Position numbers and translations under genes: made by a program
In this document: in pieces, positions 17,022 through 22,423 of the stretch
Numbering within the stretch: the stretch's first letter is position 1
How the letters are laid out: every line of letters begins with the position of its first letter
The notes under the pieces: generated by a model
Seen by the model: only the letters and a program-made list of their open reading frames with translations
Told to the model about the DNA's origin: nothing
Database searches by the model: none
Virus record (IMG/VR): IMGVR_UViG_3300013131_003315
Location: 1 to 22,423 of that record
DNA from: a virus
Direction: 5' to 3' (one strand)
Length of the DNA stretch: 22,423 nt

Positions 17022-18626
17022 TTATACCTCTACCAGACGACATTCAATGTCAAGTGCTGGTTCGTCGTAGATTCCTGCGTACTCATCTTCGTCGGTATGC
17101 TCAATGTCAGTGCCCTTTTCACTGGGCGCCGGAAGAAACAAACGATTGCCCTCTGACAACATCTGTGTGATATATGCAAACGCGTCAGCTACGTCGTCGT
17201 ACTGAGAGGACGGAAAGTCCATGAGCTGCATTTCAAGCGGCGCACAGGTGTTCTTGTTATGAAACACATAACCACGGCGATAATACGGGACCAGCGTTTT
17301 GATCCTATCCTCTTTTTTCATCTTCGGCTTAAGCACTATGCGATCAAGAAAATTATAGCCGCGAACAGCAATCTCAGTTTGAAGGGGATAGTCTATGAAT
17401 TCATTGAGGCTATTCAGCTCAATACCAAAGACCTTTACTCCATACTGATCAACCAGCTCAAAGAACTTGTCATAAAGCTCATCTGGGTACATACGCTCAT
17501 TGACAATGTCTCTGACAAACAAGCGACGATTTTCAAGATCAATCCCGATTACGACCATTGCGGAGAAGTCACTCTGCGGAGTAACAGTCTTAGCTGGGTC
17601 GATTAGAATCACAGTCTCAAGGCGCTCAAGGTTGACTCTGTCGGGGATAGCCATACCACTGGCCTGGAACAGGCGACCATCTGATTCATTGTAGAAGTTA
17701 AAATGCTCAGCTCGAAAGCTAGCAATCTCAGGCGGCATGGTCTTATTCATATATTCGCGATAGAAAACGTCCAAGGAGCCGTCGAGAAGATACTCATTGT
17801 ATTTCTCTTTAATTTCCTCTGTGGACATAAGCTGCGGAATAAGACTGTTAAGATTCTCATCACAGATAGAGAAAGTATGACAATCCCAGCTATCCATTTT
17901 CTGCAAGTGAACAGGAAGTGCGTCGTGATGCTTGAGAGTGTCTACATAGAGAATCTCCCAATCCTTCCGCATCCGATTAACGCATTCTGTAACGTCACCC
18001 AGAAACCACTTCTTGGTCTTCTTTCTCTGCTCTTCATTAGGAAGCTCTTTCGGCTTCTCAGGGTCGTCAAGAGCTACCAGGTCTGGGCGGAAGTTATTCC
18101 AGTTAAGACCACGAATCTGCTGATCACAGCCGCGAGGAAGAATCAGCGTATGACCAAAAGCTACCCAGGCCTTCTTTGAAAACGATTCGTCTATCTCTGC
18201 GCTCTTACTAACCTCATAGTCGTAAGAGTCATTCTTGACGTTACCGCAGAATTTCTTGATGATCTTGTTTGTCAGAAGATCTCGTTTCATATTTTCAGTC
18301 TGCATCTCTGCCAAGGTCTCGCTGGCACTGACGTAGACAATAAAACGCTTGTTTGCGAAGATGATATCCATCATTAGGCGAAAGCGCAAGAGAGTAGTCT
18401 TTCCAAGCCCACGAGGAGCAAGGACTAGCTTTTTCTGTTTAGTGTAGTCAAAAAACAGATCTATAATCTGATCATGGATGGTAGAAAACGGCACGTCAAA
18501 AATATCCCCGAACAGCTCATACGCAGCGGTCTTAGGATCAGACATCCATTGCACCATAAGCTCTTCGCGAAGCTCAGGTGAGATGCCTTGACCGGCGCCA
18601 AGTGTTTCTATGGGGATTCTAGGCAT
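17022..18626 (-). CDS. Terminase large subunit
   Basis: 534 aa from the ATG at 18626, which has AAGAGG seven bases upstream and overlaps the amidase stop by 8 bp. An ATG at 18722 adds 32 leucine-rich residues that are only the amidase gene read in another frame. The ATPase half has Walker A APRGLGKT (70-77) and Walker B LVALDDPE (183-190). The nuclease half has LIDPA (D343), FGIELN (E403) and the acidic QYDDVADAF group (D477, D478, D481). These are the metal-binding positions expected of the RNase H-like nuclease. It drives DNA translocation and cuts genome ends, with the small subunit two genes upstream. Confidence 0.93.
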   Translation of the reverse strand: MPRIPIETLGAGQGISPELREELMVQWMSDPKTAAYELFGDIFDVPFSTIHDQIIDLFFDYTKQKKLVLAPRGLGKTTLLRFRLMMDIIFANKRFIVYVSASETLAEMQTENMKRDLLTNKIIKKFCGNVKNDSYDYEVSKSAEIDESFSKKAWVAFGHTLILPRGCDQQIRGLNWNNFRPDLVALDDPEKPKELPNEEQRKKTKKWFLGDVTECVNRMRKDWEILYVDTLKHHDALPVHLQKMDSWDCHTFSICDENLNSLIPQLMSTEEIKEKYNEYLLDGSLDVFYREYMNKTMPPEIASFRAEHFNFYNESDGRLFQASGMAIPDRVNLERLETVILIDPAKTVTPQSDFSAMVVIGIDLENRRLFVRDIVNERMYPDELYDKFFELVDQYGVKVFGIELNSLNEFIDYPLQTEIAVRGYNFLDRIVLKPKMKKEDRIKTLVPYYRRGYVFHNKNTCAPLEMQLMDFPSSQYDDVADAFAYITQMLSEGNRLFLPAPSEKGTDIEHTDEDEYAGIYDEPALDIECRLVEV

Positions 18627-19332
18627 TTTCAAGCCTCTTAAGACGTGTTTCAAATTCGGCCAAGGTTGCAAGTACGCCGGACTCAAAAGTCGGAGCTTCA
18701 ACAGGAGCCTTGGAAGTCTCAACGGCAGCTAGCACGGAAGCATAAAATTCAGCTGTAGGAAATGCCGGACCTGGATCTTGCTTGCGGCCCGGAGAGATGT
18801 CATCGTGACCAACAATGTCACTCAGGTTATAGGCAACATGAAGCGCCGCTGCAACCTCAGTGCAGACCTGTACCTGCACTCCAGTGTACTTCTCCCACCA
18901 GCCAAGCGGACCGCCGTTCTTATGCTTGCTCTGCATGCAGCGAGTGACTTCTAGCTGCTGCCCAGTCCATGTTCTCGGAGCGCCCTCTGCACCGCAGAAG
19001 CCCCAATTGACCATTTCAATGCCGATACTAAAGTCATTGCAGTTAGTCCGGCCCATGTAATTTGAAACGCCAGCATGATACGCTTTGCGATTAAACGGGA
19101 CCATTTGCGTTACGCTACCATTTGCGTCAATGCAAAGATGTGCGCTGACATAAACGGCATCCTTCAGGGTCAGATGCTTAATAGAGCCCTCGGCGCTACC
19201 GCTTGCAGTATAATGCATGACGAGAAGCTGCGGCGTGATCTCTCCGCCCATGTCTGCGGCGATGACCTGCTTGACAGGATTACCATCCTCATAAAGCAGG
19301 CCAGTTTTCTTATTCACCCAGAAGCCGTTCAT
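18619..19332 (-). CDS. N-acetylmuramoyl-L-alanine amidase (endolysin, Amidase_2)
   Basis: 237 aa, starting in an ATGA overlap with small terminase. Amidase_2 core at ~30-190: H40 (VMHYTASG), H176 (VGHDDISPG) and D186 (KQDPGP) are the expected zinc ligands, with K184 near the active site; AYHAG and IGIEMVN are family motifs. It cleaves the amide between MurNAc and L-alanine in peptidoglycan. The extra C-terminal ~45 residues end in a short coiled coil (LATLAEFETRLKRLEN) with no recognised wall-binding domain. There is no signal peptide, so it needs a holin; two small membrane proteins lie just upstream. It is unusually placed between the two terminase genes. Confidence 0.9.
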   Translation of the reverse strand: MNGFWVNKKTGLLYEDGNPVKQVIAADMGGEITPQLLVMHYTASGSAEGSIKHLTLKDAVYVSAHLCIDANGSVTQMVPFNRKAYHAGVSNYMGRTNCNDFSIGIEMVNWGFCGAEGAPRTWTGQQLEVTRCMQSKHKNGGPLGWWEKYTGVQVQVCTEVAAALHVAYNLSDIVGHDDISPGRKQDPGPAFPTAEFYASVLAAVETSKAPVEAPTFESGVLATLAEFETRLKRLENA

Positions 19333-19862
19333 CCCGCTGCCTCCCCGAGAGCTTTACTGACGTTAACCGACTCAGCCGCACGACGCTCTTTCGCCTTTTC
19401 CCTGATGCGAGCAAGCTCCGTCAGGTCAAGGCTAGTGTTCGTGCTAGTCTGCTCGACTTTCGTGTGCTTTCCGAAACCAACACGATCCAGAAGGCTCTCT
19501 GCAACCCTATGACGTTGCATAGGATTAGTAGCGACTTCTTTGGAGAGAATCTCGTGAAAGACAGCCGTAGCCTTAGGAAGTAAGTCTTCAAGCTCTTTTG
19601 CAGTCTTGAGAAAGATATCATCCCTGGTTTCATGCAGCTCATTCAAATGAGCCTTGCCCAACTCACTGCCAAGAACATTACTAATCATGAGCTGCGTCAT
19701 TCCCATCATCTGCGCAATCTCACCGGGCTTATGACCAATGGCCGCTAACCGCAGGATCTCTCGATGATTATCCTGCAGCTTTTGAATCTGGTACTTCCTG
19801 GATTTCTCTTCCAAGACAGCTGCGACTTCCAGCATATTCTCAGAATTCATTGCTCCAGACAT
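19329..19862 (-). CDS. Terminase small subunit
   Basis: 177 aa, ATG preceded by AAGGAA eight bases away. Residues ~33-65 contain a helix-turn-helix (REILRLAAIGHKPGEIAQM followed by MGMTQLMISNVL) of the type used to recognise packaging sites. A central helical oligomerisation region (~75-130) follows, then a charged C-terminus (ELARIREKAKERRAAE) that would bind the large subunit. It precedes the amidase and large terminase genes by overlap. A conserved junction hairpin lies 20 bp before the start codon. Confidence 0.8.
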   Translation of the reverse strand: MSGAMNSENMLEVAAVLEEKSRKYQIQKLQDNHREILRLAAIGHKPGEIAQMMGMTQLMISNVLGSELGKAHLNELHETRDDIFLKTAKELEDLLPKATAVFHEILSKEVATNPMQRHRVAESLLDRVGFGKHTKVEQTSTNTSLDLTELARIREKAKERRAAESVNVSKALGEAAG

Positions 19863-19882
19863 GGTTAGTGTTCCTTATATTA

Positions 19883-19901
19883 TTTATGCACCCTGCATAA
19901 A
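19883..19901. promoter_or_regulatory. Junction hairpin motif, copy 3 (TTTATGCA/TGCATAAA)
   Basis: Perfect 8-bp arms TTTATGCA-CCC-TGCATAAA with a 3-nt loop in an AT-rich gap. It is 3 bp beyond the upstream stop codon and 20 bp before the small terminase ATG. Stem core and loop length match copy 1; the loop differs. Confidence 0.5.
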
Positions 19902-19904
19902 TTA

Positions 19905-20252
19905 TTAATCATCCCCAAGACTCCCGCTAACATTCACAATCGCTCCGCCATGGCTAGCCCTTTCCAGGGCTTTTGCAAACTTCTCAAAGGCTCTGGTGTT
20001 CTCTCTGATAAGCTGAACTAGCTCCGTACGATAGAGAGTTTGAAGCTCAGCTATTTGTGCGGACATAAAATCCTCTTTTTTCTCAAGCCGAAGAGAGTGC
20101 TCCCTAGCCTGTTGCATCAGAACATTTTCTCGCGCCTCATTTTTCTCATTCTGTGAAATATCACGACGGTAGGCCCAATACATGAAGATCATAAGCACCG
20201 CGACTGGAGCGCCAACAGCTTGAATGAAGTCTGCTAGAAATTGCCATTCCAT
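19905..20252 (-). CDS. Single-pass membrane protein with coiled coil, holin/BhlA-like candidate
   Basis: 115 aa. One hydrophobic segment at ~10-28 (VGAPVAVLMIFMYWAYRR) is followed by a positive turn and a long coiled coil (~35-95). This one-TM-plus-helix layout is found in BhlA/UviB-like holins and in some spanin i-subunits. No lipobox is present. The start has only a weak ribosome binding site and follows the neighbouring membrane gene by 6 bp. The placement beside the amidase and packaging genes supports a lysis role. Alternative: an unrelated membrane-anchored virion protein. Confidence 0.45.
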   Translation of the reverse strand: MEWQFLADFIQAVGAPVAVLMIFMYWAYRRDISQNEKNEARENVLMQQAREHSLRLEKKEDFMSAQIAELQTLYRTELVQLIRENTRAFEKFAKALERASHGGAIVNVSGSLGDD

Positions 20253-20258
20253 GCGCCG

Positions 20259-20450
20259 CTACCGTACATTCTGGTCTTGGCTGCTCTTATCTGCATCTCT
20301 GGCACTGACGCCGAGCATTACAGAGCCGAGCATGACAAGAGCTGAACCAAAAGCCTGAACCCAGCCTTCTCCAGCCGTCGCCATAGGAGTTCCCAGCGCG
20401 ACTAGAATGCCTGCAAATGATGTTTTCCAGGAAACTGAAAGTGCGTTCAT
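20259..20450 (-). CDS. Small membrane protein with two hydrophobic segments, holin candidate
   Basis: 63 aa, in an ATGA overlap with the preceding gene and with GAGG eight bases upstream. Hydrophobic stretches at ~10-25 (FAGILVALGTPMATAG) and ~32-48 (AFGSALVMLGSVMLGV) are separated by a short polar turn; the C-terminus is charged. Two-segment small proteins next to an endolysin are commonly holins, which release the cytoplasmic amidase to the cell wall at the end of infection. No family motif is visible. Confidence 0.5.
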   Translation of the reverse strand: MNALSVSWKTSFAGILVALGTPMATAGEGWVQAFGSALVMLGSVMLGVSARDADKSSQDQNVR

Positions 20451-20779
20451 TGTGAAATCCTCAGCAGTAAGGTACCAGACGTATATGCTCCGGTTGCTAC
20501 GCCAATTCGATACTGGACGCCAGCCTCAGGCTCTTCCAGGACTTCCTCAACGTCAGCCGTGTAGGTCTTACGAGTCTTCCAGGTAGAGCCGTCAAATGTG
20601 CGTTGAAGAGAAACTGTCGCAGTGCCGAAGCCGCTAGCAGAAACGTTGAACTTCCCCCGAAGCGCGACAGCGGTCGAGAAAGTATTCTGCGCCGTAACTG
20701 AAACGGCAGAGACTTTCCCACCGAGCTGCATCGCTCTGCCGTTTGAGCAAAGCTCTAGTATTTGAGTTATGTGCATCAT
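20447..20779 (-). CDS. Beta-sandwich protein, possible structural or receptor-related
   Basis: 110 aa. Start in ATGATG, with the first ATG overlapping the stop of the preceding gene and GGAG eight bases upstream. A beta pattern (AVALRGKFNVSASGF, TVSLQRTFDGSTW and YRIGVATGAYTSGTLLLRISQ) is seen in small phage proteins attached to structural genes. It could be a minor tail or fibre component. Not recognised as a defined family. Confidence 0.4.
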   Translation of the reverse strand: MMHITQILELCSNGRAMQLGGKVSAVSVTAQNTFSTAVALRGKFNVSASGFGTATVSLQRTFDGSTWKTRKTYTADVEEVLEEPEAGVQYRIGVATGAYTSGTLLLRISQ

Positions 20780-21090
20780 ACCTGCGGCTCCGCCGACGGA
20801 TCAAGCATCGTCAGATACTGTGCCCAAAGCGCAGGGTCCATTGGGGTGTCTCGATACAAAAGGCCAAGAACATCAGCCATTGGGAAACGCAACACGGCAC
20901 GGAATTCTGTATCCAGGGGGAAGTCAACCAAAAACTCAGCGCCATCGGCGGCCTCTAGCTGAAAGACGTAGTCATCCTCAAATTCATATATAATAGCCTT
21001 ATTGAACCAGATACTGCCCGAGCGGTTAGTATCCAGTTTATGATCTACGCCCGAACGGAGAGAAATGATAATGTTGTATCTCGGTTCCAT
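20776..21090 (-). CDS. Hypothetical protein, unknown function
   Basis: 104 aa from the ATG at 21090, which has AAGGAG six bases upstream. A longer frame starting at 21198 would overlap the preceding gene by about 98 bp and adds a leucine/histidine-rich stretch, so the shorter start is preferred. Contains strands such as NIIISLRSG and YVFQLEAADGAEFLVDF, and a C-terminal helix WAQYLTML. It is second in the late gene string. Role unknown. Confidence 0.55.
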   Translation of the reverse strand: MEPRYNIIISLRSGVDHKLDTNRSGSIWFNKAIIYEFEDDYVFQLEAADGAEFLVDFPLDTEFRAVLRFPMADVLGLLYRDTPMDPALWAQYLTMLDPSAEPQV

Positions 21091-21100
21091 AAGATTCTCC

Positions 21101-21724
21101 TTATGCCGCAATACGTGCGCGGAATTCTTGAAGGACGGAAGTGTTGCCTGCATGTGCGCTAGATGCATCAGCTGTAACCACAAGAGCAAGAGACGCATTA
21201 GTCGCTACGGCCGTCGAGCCAAGCGCGACAAGGCCAAGCCCTGCCGTTGACAGCCCAACCTCAGAGTGTGCAACAAGCGTACCGCTGCCGCCCGCGGTGC
21301 GAATCTGAATCTTGCCCTTGATGACGGCAAATTCACCGTTGCCGATATCTAGCGCACCAGTCGAAGCGATCACGGTGCCGCTTACGCCGCCAAGTCTAAC
21401 GGCAAACGTCTGCGTATCAGTCCCATTCTGTCCCGTGCAGCGAACAATTGCCTCGAATTCGATAACGCTGCCAGCCACAGGGCGATCAGCTGCAATCGTC
21501 CACGAGCCGTTCGAAAACACTGCCTCAGTAGTACCGGTACGTGCGGCCGAGTCAGCAAGGATATTATACTCCCAGCCAACTGCATTCAGCTTGGTTTCCA
21601 ACTGCGTGTTAGTGTAGGTATTATTCAGCGTCCGAAGGCCATTCGTAAGCTGAACGCGGCTCCCGGCCTGATACCGCAACGCTACCCCATTCTTCTGCAT
21701 GATCGTCTTAATCACGTTAAACAT
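21101..21724 (-). CDS. First late gene: beta-rich structural-type protein, unknown function
   Basis: 207 aa from the ATG at 21724, chosen because GGAGG lies nine bases upstream; an ATG at 21778 would add 18 residues without such a site. Residues ~55-207 are beta-rich, with WTIAADRPVAGSVIEFEAIV, FAVRLGG and a final LQEFRARIAA. This layout is seen in capsid-decoration or tail-fibre-tip beta sandwiches, but I cannot assign a family. As the first gene after the putative late promoter it is probably abundant. Its leader carries a small hairpin just upstream of the ribosome binding site. Confidence 0.5.
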   Translation of the reverse strand: MFNVIKTIMQKNGVALRYQAGSRVQLTNGLRTLNNTYTNTQLETKLNAVGWEYNILADSAARTGTTEAVFSNGSWTIAADRPVAGSVIEFEAIVRCTGQNGTDTQTFAVRLGGVSGTVIASTGALDIGNGEFAVIKGKIQIRTAGGSGTLVAHSEVGLSTAGLGLVALGSTAVATNASLALVVTADASSAHAGNTSVLQEFRARIAA

Positions 21725-21741
21725 AATGGAAAACCTCCATT

Positions 21742-21756
21742 CGGGAACTGCTCCCG
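21742..21756. promoter_or_regulatory. Leader hairpin of first late gene
   Basis: CGGGA and TCCCG arms around ACTGC, just upstream of the GGAGG of the gene starting at 21724. It could stabilise or tune translation of the late mRNA. Short and modest. Confidence 0.35.
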
Positions 21757-21869
21757 GCTTCCACCTTAACTCTACCATGCGCGCCGCGGGAACGCAAGCT
21801 GCTCTATTGCGCGTTTTGGCCCTTTTGCAGTTTTGAGCAAATGTATGAAAAAAGTTTCGTGGATGTAAG

Positions 21870-21892
21870 AGACCCTATAATACGTCGTAGAA
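21870..21892 (-). promoter_or_regulatory. T7-type RNA polymerase promoter-like sequence driving late genes
   Basis: On the minus strand, from position 21892, the sequence matches 15 of 20 bases of the T7 consensus (-17 to +3), including TACGAC (-14 to -9) and TATAGGG (-4 to +3). The predicted start is G at 21875, giving a leader of about 150 nt before the ATG at 21724. It is placed and oriented exactly where a late promoter is needed. The polymerase gene would be elsewhere in the genome. Confidence 0.6.
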
Positions 21893-21941
21893 ATATTTTT
21901 CCCCCCCTGTCTAGTACAATGGTACAGCCAGGCTAATAGAA

Positions 21942-22010
21942 TACTGTGACACAGAAACGTAGCGTACTATGACACAGAAACACAGTGTATTGTGACACAG
22001 AAACACAGTG
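21942..22010. repeat. Three contiguous 23-bp direct repeats (iteron- or operator-like)
   Basis: Units 21942-21964, 21965-21987 and 21988-22010 follow each other with no gap. All contain the invariant core TGACACAGAAAC. The first differs at its end (GTAGCG instead of ACAGTG in the other two). CTGTG-A-CACAG palindromes occur in unit 1. Spacing is about two helix turns, as for sites bound side by side by one protein. Confidence 0.9.
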
Positions 22011-22016
22011 CAAGTA

Positions 22017-22070
22017 TTGGCACGATACTTGCTACTAGCAAGAGTCATGCCCTAGCAAGTTTCGTGCCAA
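22017..22070. repeat. 18-bp inverted repeat in divergent control region
   Basis: TTGGCACGATACTTGCTA (22017-22034) pairs with TAGCAAGTTTCGTGCCAA (22053-22070) at 17 of 18 positions, separated by 18 bp. A smaller palindrome CTTGCTA-C-TAGCAAG (22028-22042) and CAAGTAT/ATACTTG (22011-22031) overlap it. Could form alternative hairpins or bind a dimeric protein. Confidence 0.85.
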
Positions 22071-22111
22071 GTTTTACTCTTCGGAGGGCTAAAATTATTT
22101 TTTTGGAGAGC

Positions 22112-22140
22112 TTGACTTCTACGCGCGCGGATGGTAGAAT
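22112..22140 (+). promoter_or_regulatory. Sigma-70-type promoter for rightward early genes
   Basis: TTGACT (22112-22117), 17-bp spacer, TAGAAT (22135-22140). Close to the -35/-10 consensus with the ideal spacing. It would give a leader of ~130 nt before the ATG at 22281. Confidence 0.8.
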
Positions 22141-22174
22141 TTGAATGTAGGCGGGGCGGGTGGAGACGGAACGA

Positions 22175-22184
22175 CGCTCTTTGA
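22175..22184 (+). promoter_or_regulatory. boxA-like antitermination element
   Basis: CGCTCTTTGA resembles the CGCTCTTTAA consensus of boxA, lying about 30 nt after the predicted early start. ACAGGC (22195-22200) and GCCTGT (22233-22238) could pair downstream. Suggests Nus-dependent antitermination of early transcription; short motif, so uncertain. Confidence 0.35.
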
Positions 22185-22280
22185 AACTTGAATCACAGGC
22201 TAAGAGACTTCGGGAAGGACTGGGGCTTGTAGGCCTGTATGTGTAGGCAGACGAAACAACAGAAAAAAGGAAAGTGAGAA

Positions 22281-22423
22281 ATGAGCGAAAAGATCGAAGT
22301 GTTCCAGACGCGTGAGTATACCCTAGACAGTGGAAAGACTGTCACGGGTGTGTCTACTAAGGATTCCCAATACGAATCCAGTGTCAAGGTGCGCGATTTG
22401 GTTGTGGAAAACGGCCGAATTTC
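22281..22423 (+). CDS. First rightward (early) gene, hypothetical, cut by window edge
   Basis: ATG at 22281 with AAGGAAAG upstream; open to the window edge, 47 complete codons. Begins MSEKIEVFQTREYTLDSG, mixed polar with two short strands (VTGVSTKD, VKVRDLVVE). It lies on the opposite strand from all late genes and downstream of a sigma-70-type promoter, so an early gene. Not recognised; the missing remainder prevents any domain call. Confidence 0.7.
   Translation, partial: MSEKIEVFQTREYTLDSGKTVTGVSTKDSQYESSVKVRDLVVENGRI

Larger units (their letters stand above)
21725..22280. other. Divergent control region between late (left) and early (right) genes
   Basis: 556 bp with no convincing gene. 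Contents from left: late leader with a small hairpin (21742-21756), three TTTT tracts 8-9 bp apart (21814-21834), a T7-type promoter-like site on the minus strand (~21870-21892), a seven-C tract (21901-21907), a GTAC-AATG-GTAC palindrome (21914-21925), three 23-bp direct repeats (21942-22010), an 18-bp inverted repeat (22017-22070), a sigma-70 promoter (22112-22140), a boxA-like site (22175-22184), three TGTAGGC copies in the early leader, and an AAGGAAAG ribosome binding site before 22281. Confidence 0.85.

Noticed and set aside
18627-18722. 32-residue N-terminal extension of large terminase
   Set aside because: Leucine/arginine-rich, lies wholly inside the amidase gene; the ATG at 18626 has a good ribosome binding site and a normal terminase start.
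21876-21881. Perfect TATAAT on the plus strand as a second early promoter
   Set aside because: No acceptable -35 at 16-18 bp upstream. The same bases are explained by the T7-type site on the minus strand.
22071-22107. CTC-TTCG-GAG hairpin followed by a T run as a terminator
   Set aside because: Only three base pairs in the stem and more than a dozen bases to the T run; too weak.
22193-22387. 64-codon minus-strand frame in the early leader
   Set aside because: Overlaps the early promoter leader and the plus-strand gene; no ribosome binding site and odd Cys/Phe-rich composition.
1-22423. tRNA genes, CRISPR arrays, insertion sequences, integrase or attachment sites
   Set aside because: None seen; the only sizeable non-coding areas are 12205-12322 and 21725-22280, and neither contains such features.

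Overview
The window is part of a tailed-phage genome, most likely a short-tailed (podovirus-type) phage. From about 21.7 kb down to the left edge, almost every base lies in one long, tightly packed series of minus-strand late genes. Most junctions are ATGA or TAATG stop/start overlaps, or short gaps with AGGAG-type ribosome binding sites. At the right edge the direction flips: a 556-bp non-coding region separates the late genes from the first plus-strand (probably early) gene. I see no tail-sheath, tape-measure, integrase, tRNA or CRISPR feature. The host cannot be named from this sequence. A sigma-70-type promoter and AGGAG ribosome binding sites point to an ordinary bacterium, and the internal/ejection-protein cassette favours a Gram-negative one (inference).

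Layout in late transcription order (right to left): (1) three small proteins of unknown role, two of them beta-rich (21724-20447); (2) a membrane/lysis and packaging block with two short membrane proteins (holin candidates), small terminase, an Amidase_2 endolysin and large terminase (20450-17022); (3) portal, a small protein, scaffold, a small decoration-like protein and an SU10-type major capsid protein (17020-12323); (4) a structured non-coding gap after the capsid gene; (5) a head-to-tail module with a small beta-domain protein, an adaptor carrying an extra inserted beta domain, a 59-aa protein, and three consecutive paralogous tail proteins (12204-5830); (6) a GNAT-like protein and a set of internal/ejection-type proteins (5833-1), ending in a very large protein, cut by the window edge, that carries an HELQH zinc-metallopeptidase motif.

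Control signals are concentrated in 21725-22280. Reading left to right it holds a late-gene leader, a minus-strand sequence closely resembling a T7-type phage RNA polymerase promoter, three contiguous 23-bp direct repeats, an 18-bp near-perfect inverted repeat, a consensus-like sigma-70 promoter facing right, and a boxA-like element in the early leader. This suggests host polymerase starts the early genes and a phage-encoded single-subunit polymerase (gene not in the window) reads the late genes. The repeats would serve as an operator or a replication origin.

The least explained signals are: (a) a short hairpin with ATGCA/TGCAT arms, found in three separate late-gene junctions at nearly the same distance from the next start codon; (b) an approximately 40-residue N-terminal tag shared by two neighbouring putative ejection proteins; (c) the repeat and inverted-repeat block in the divergent region.
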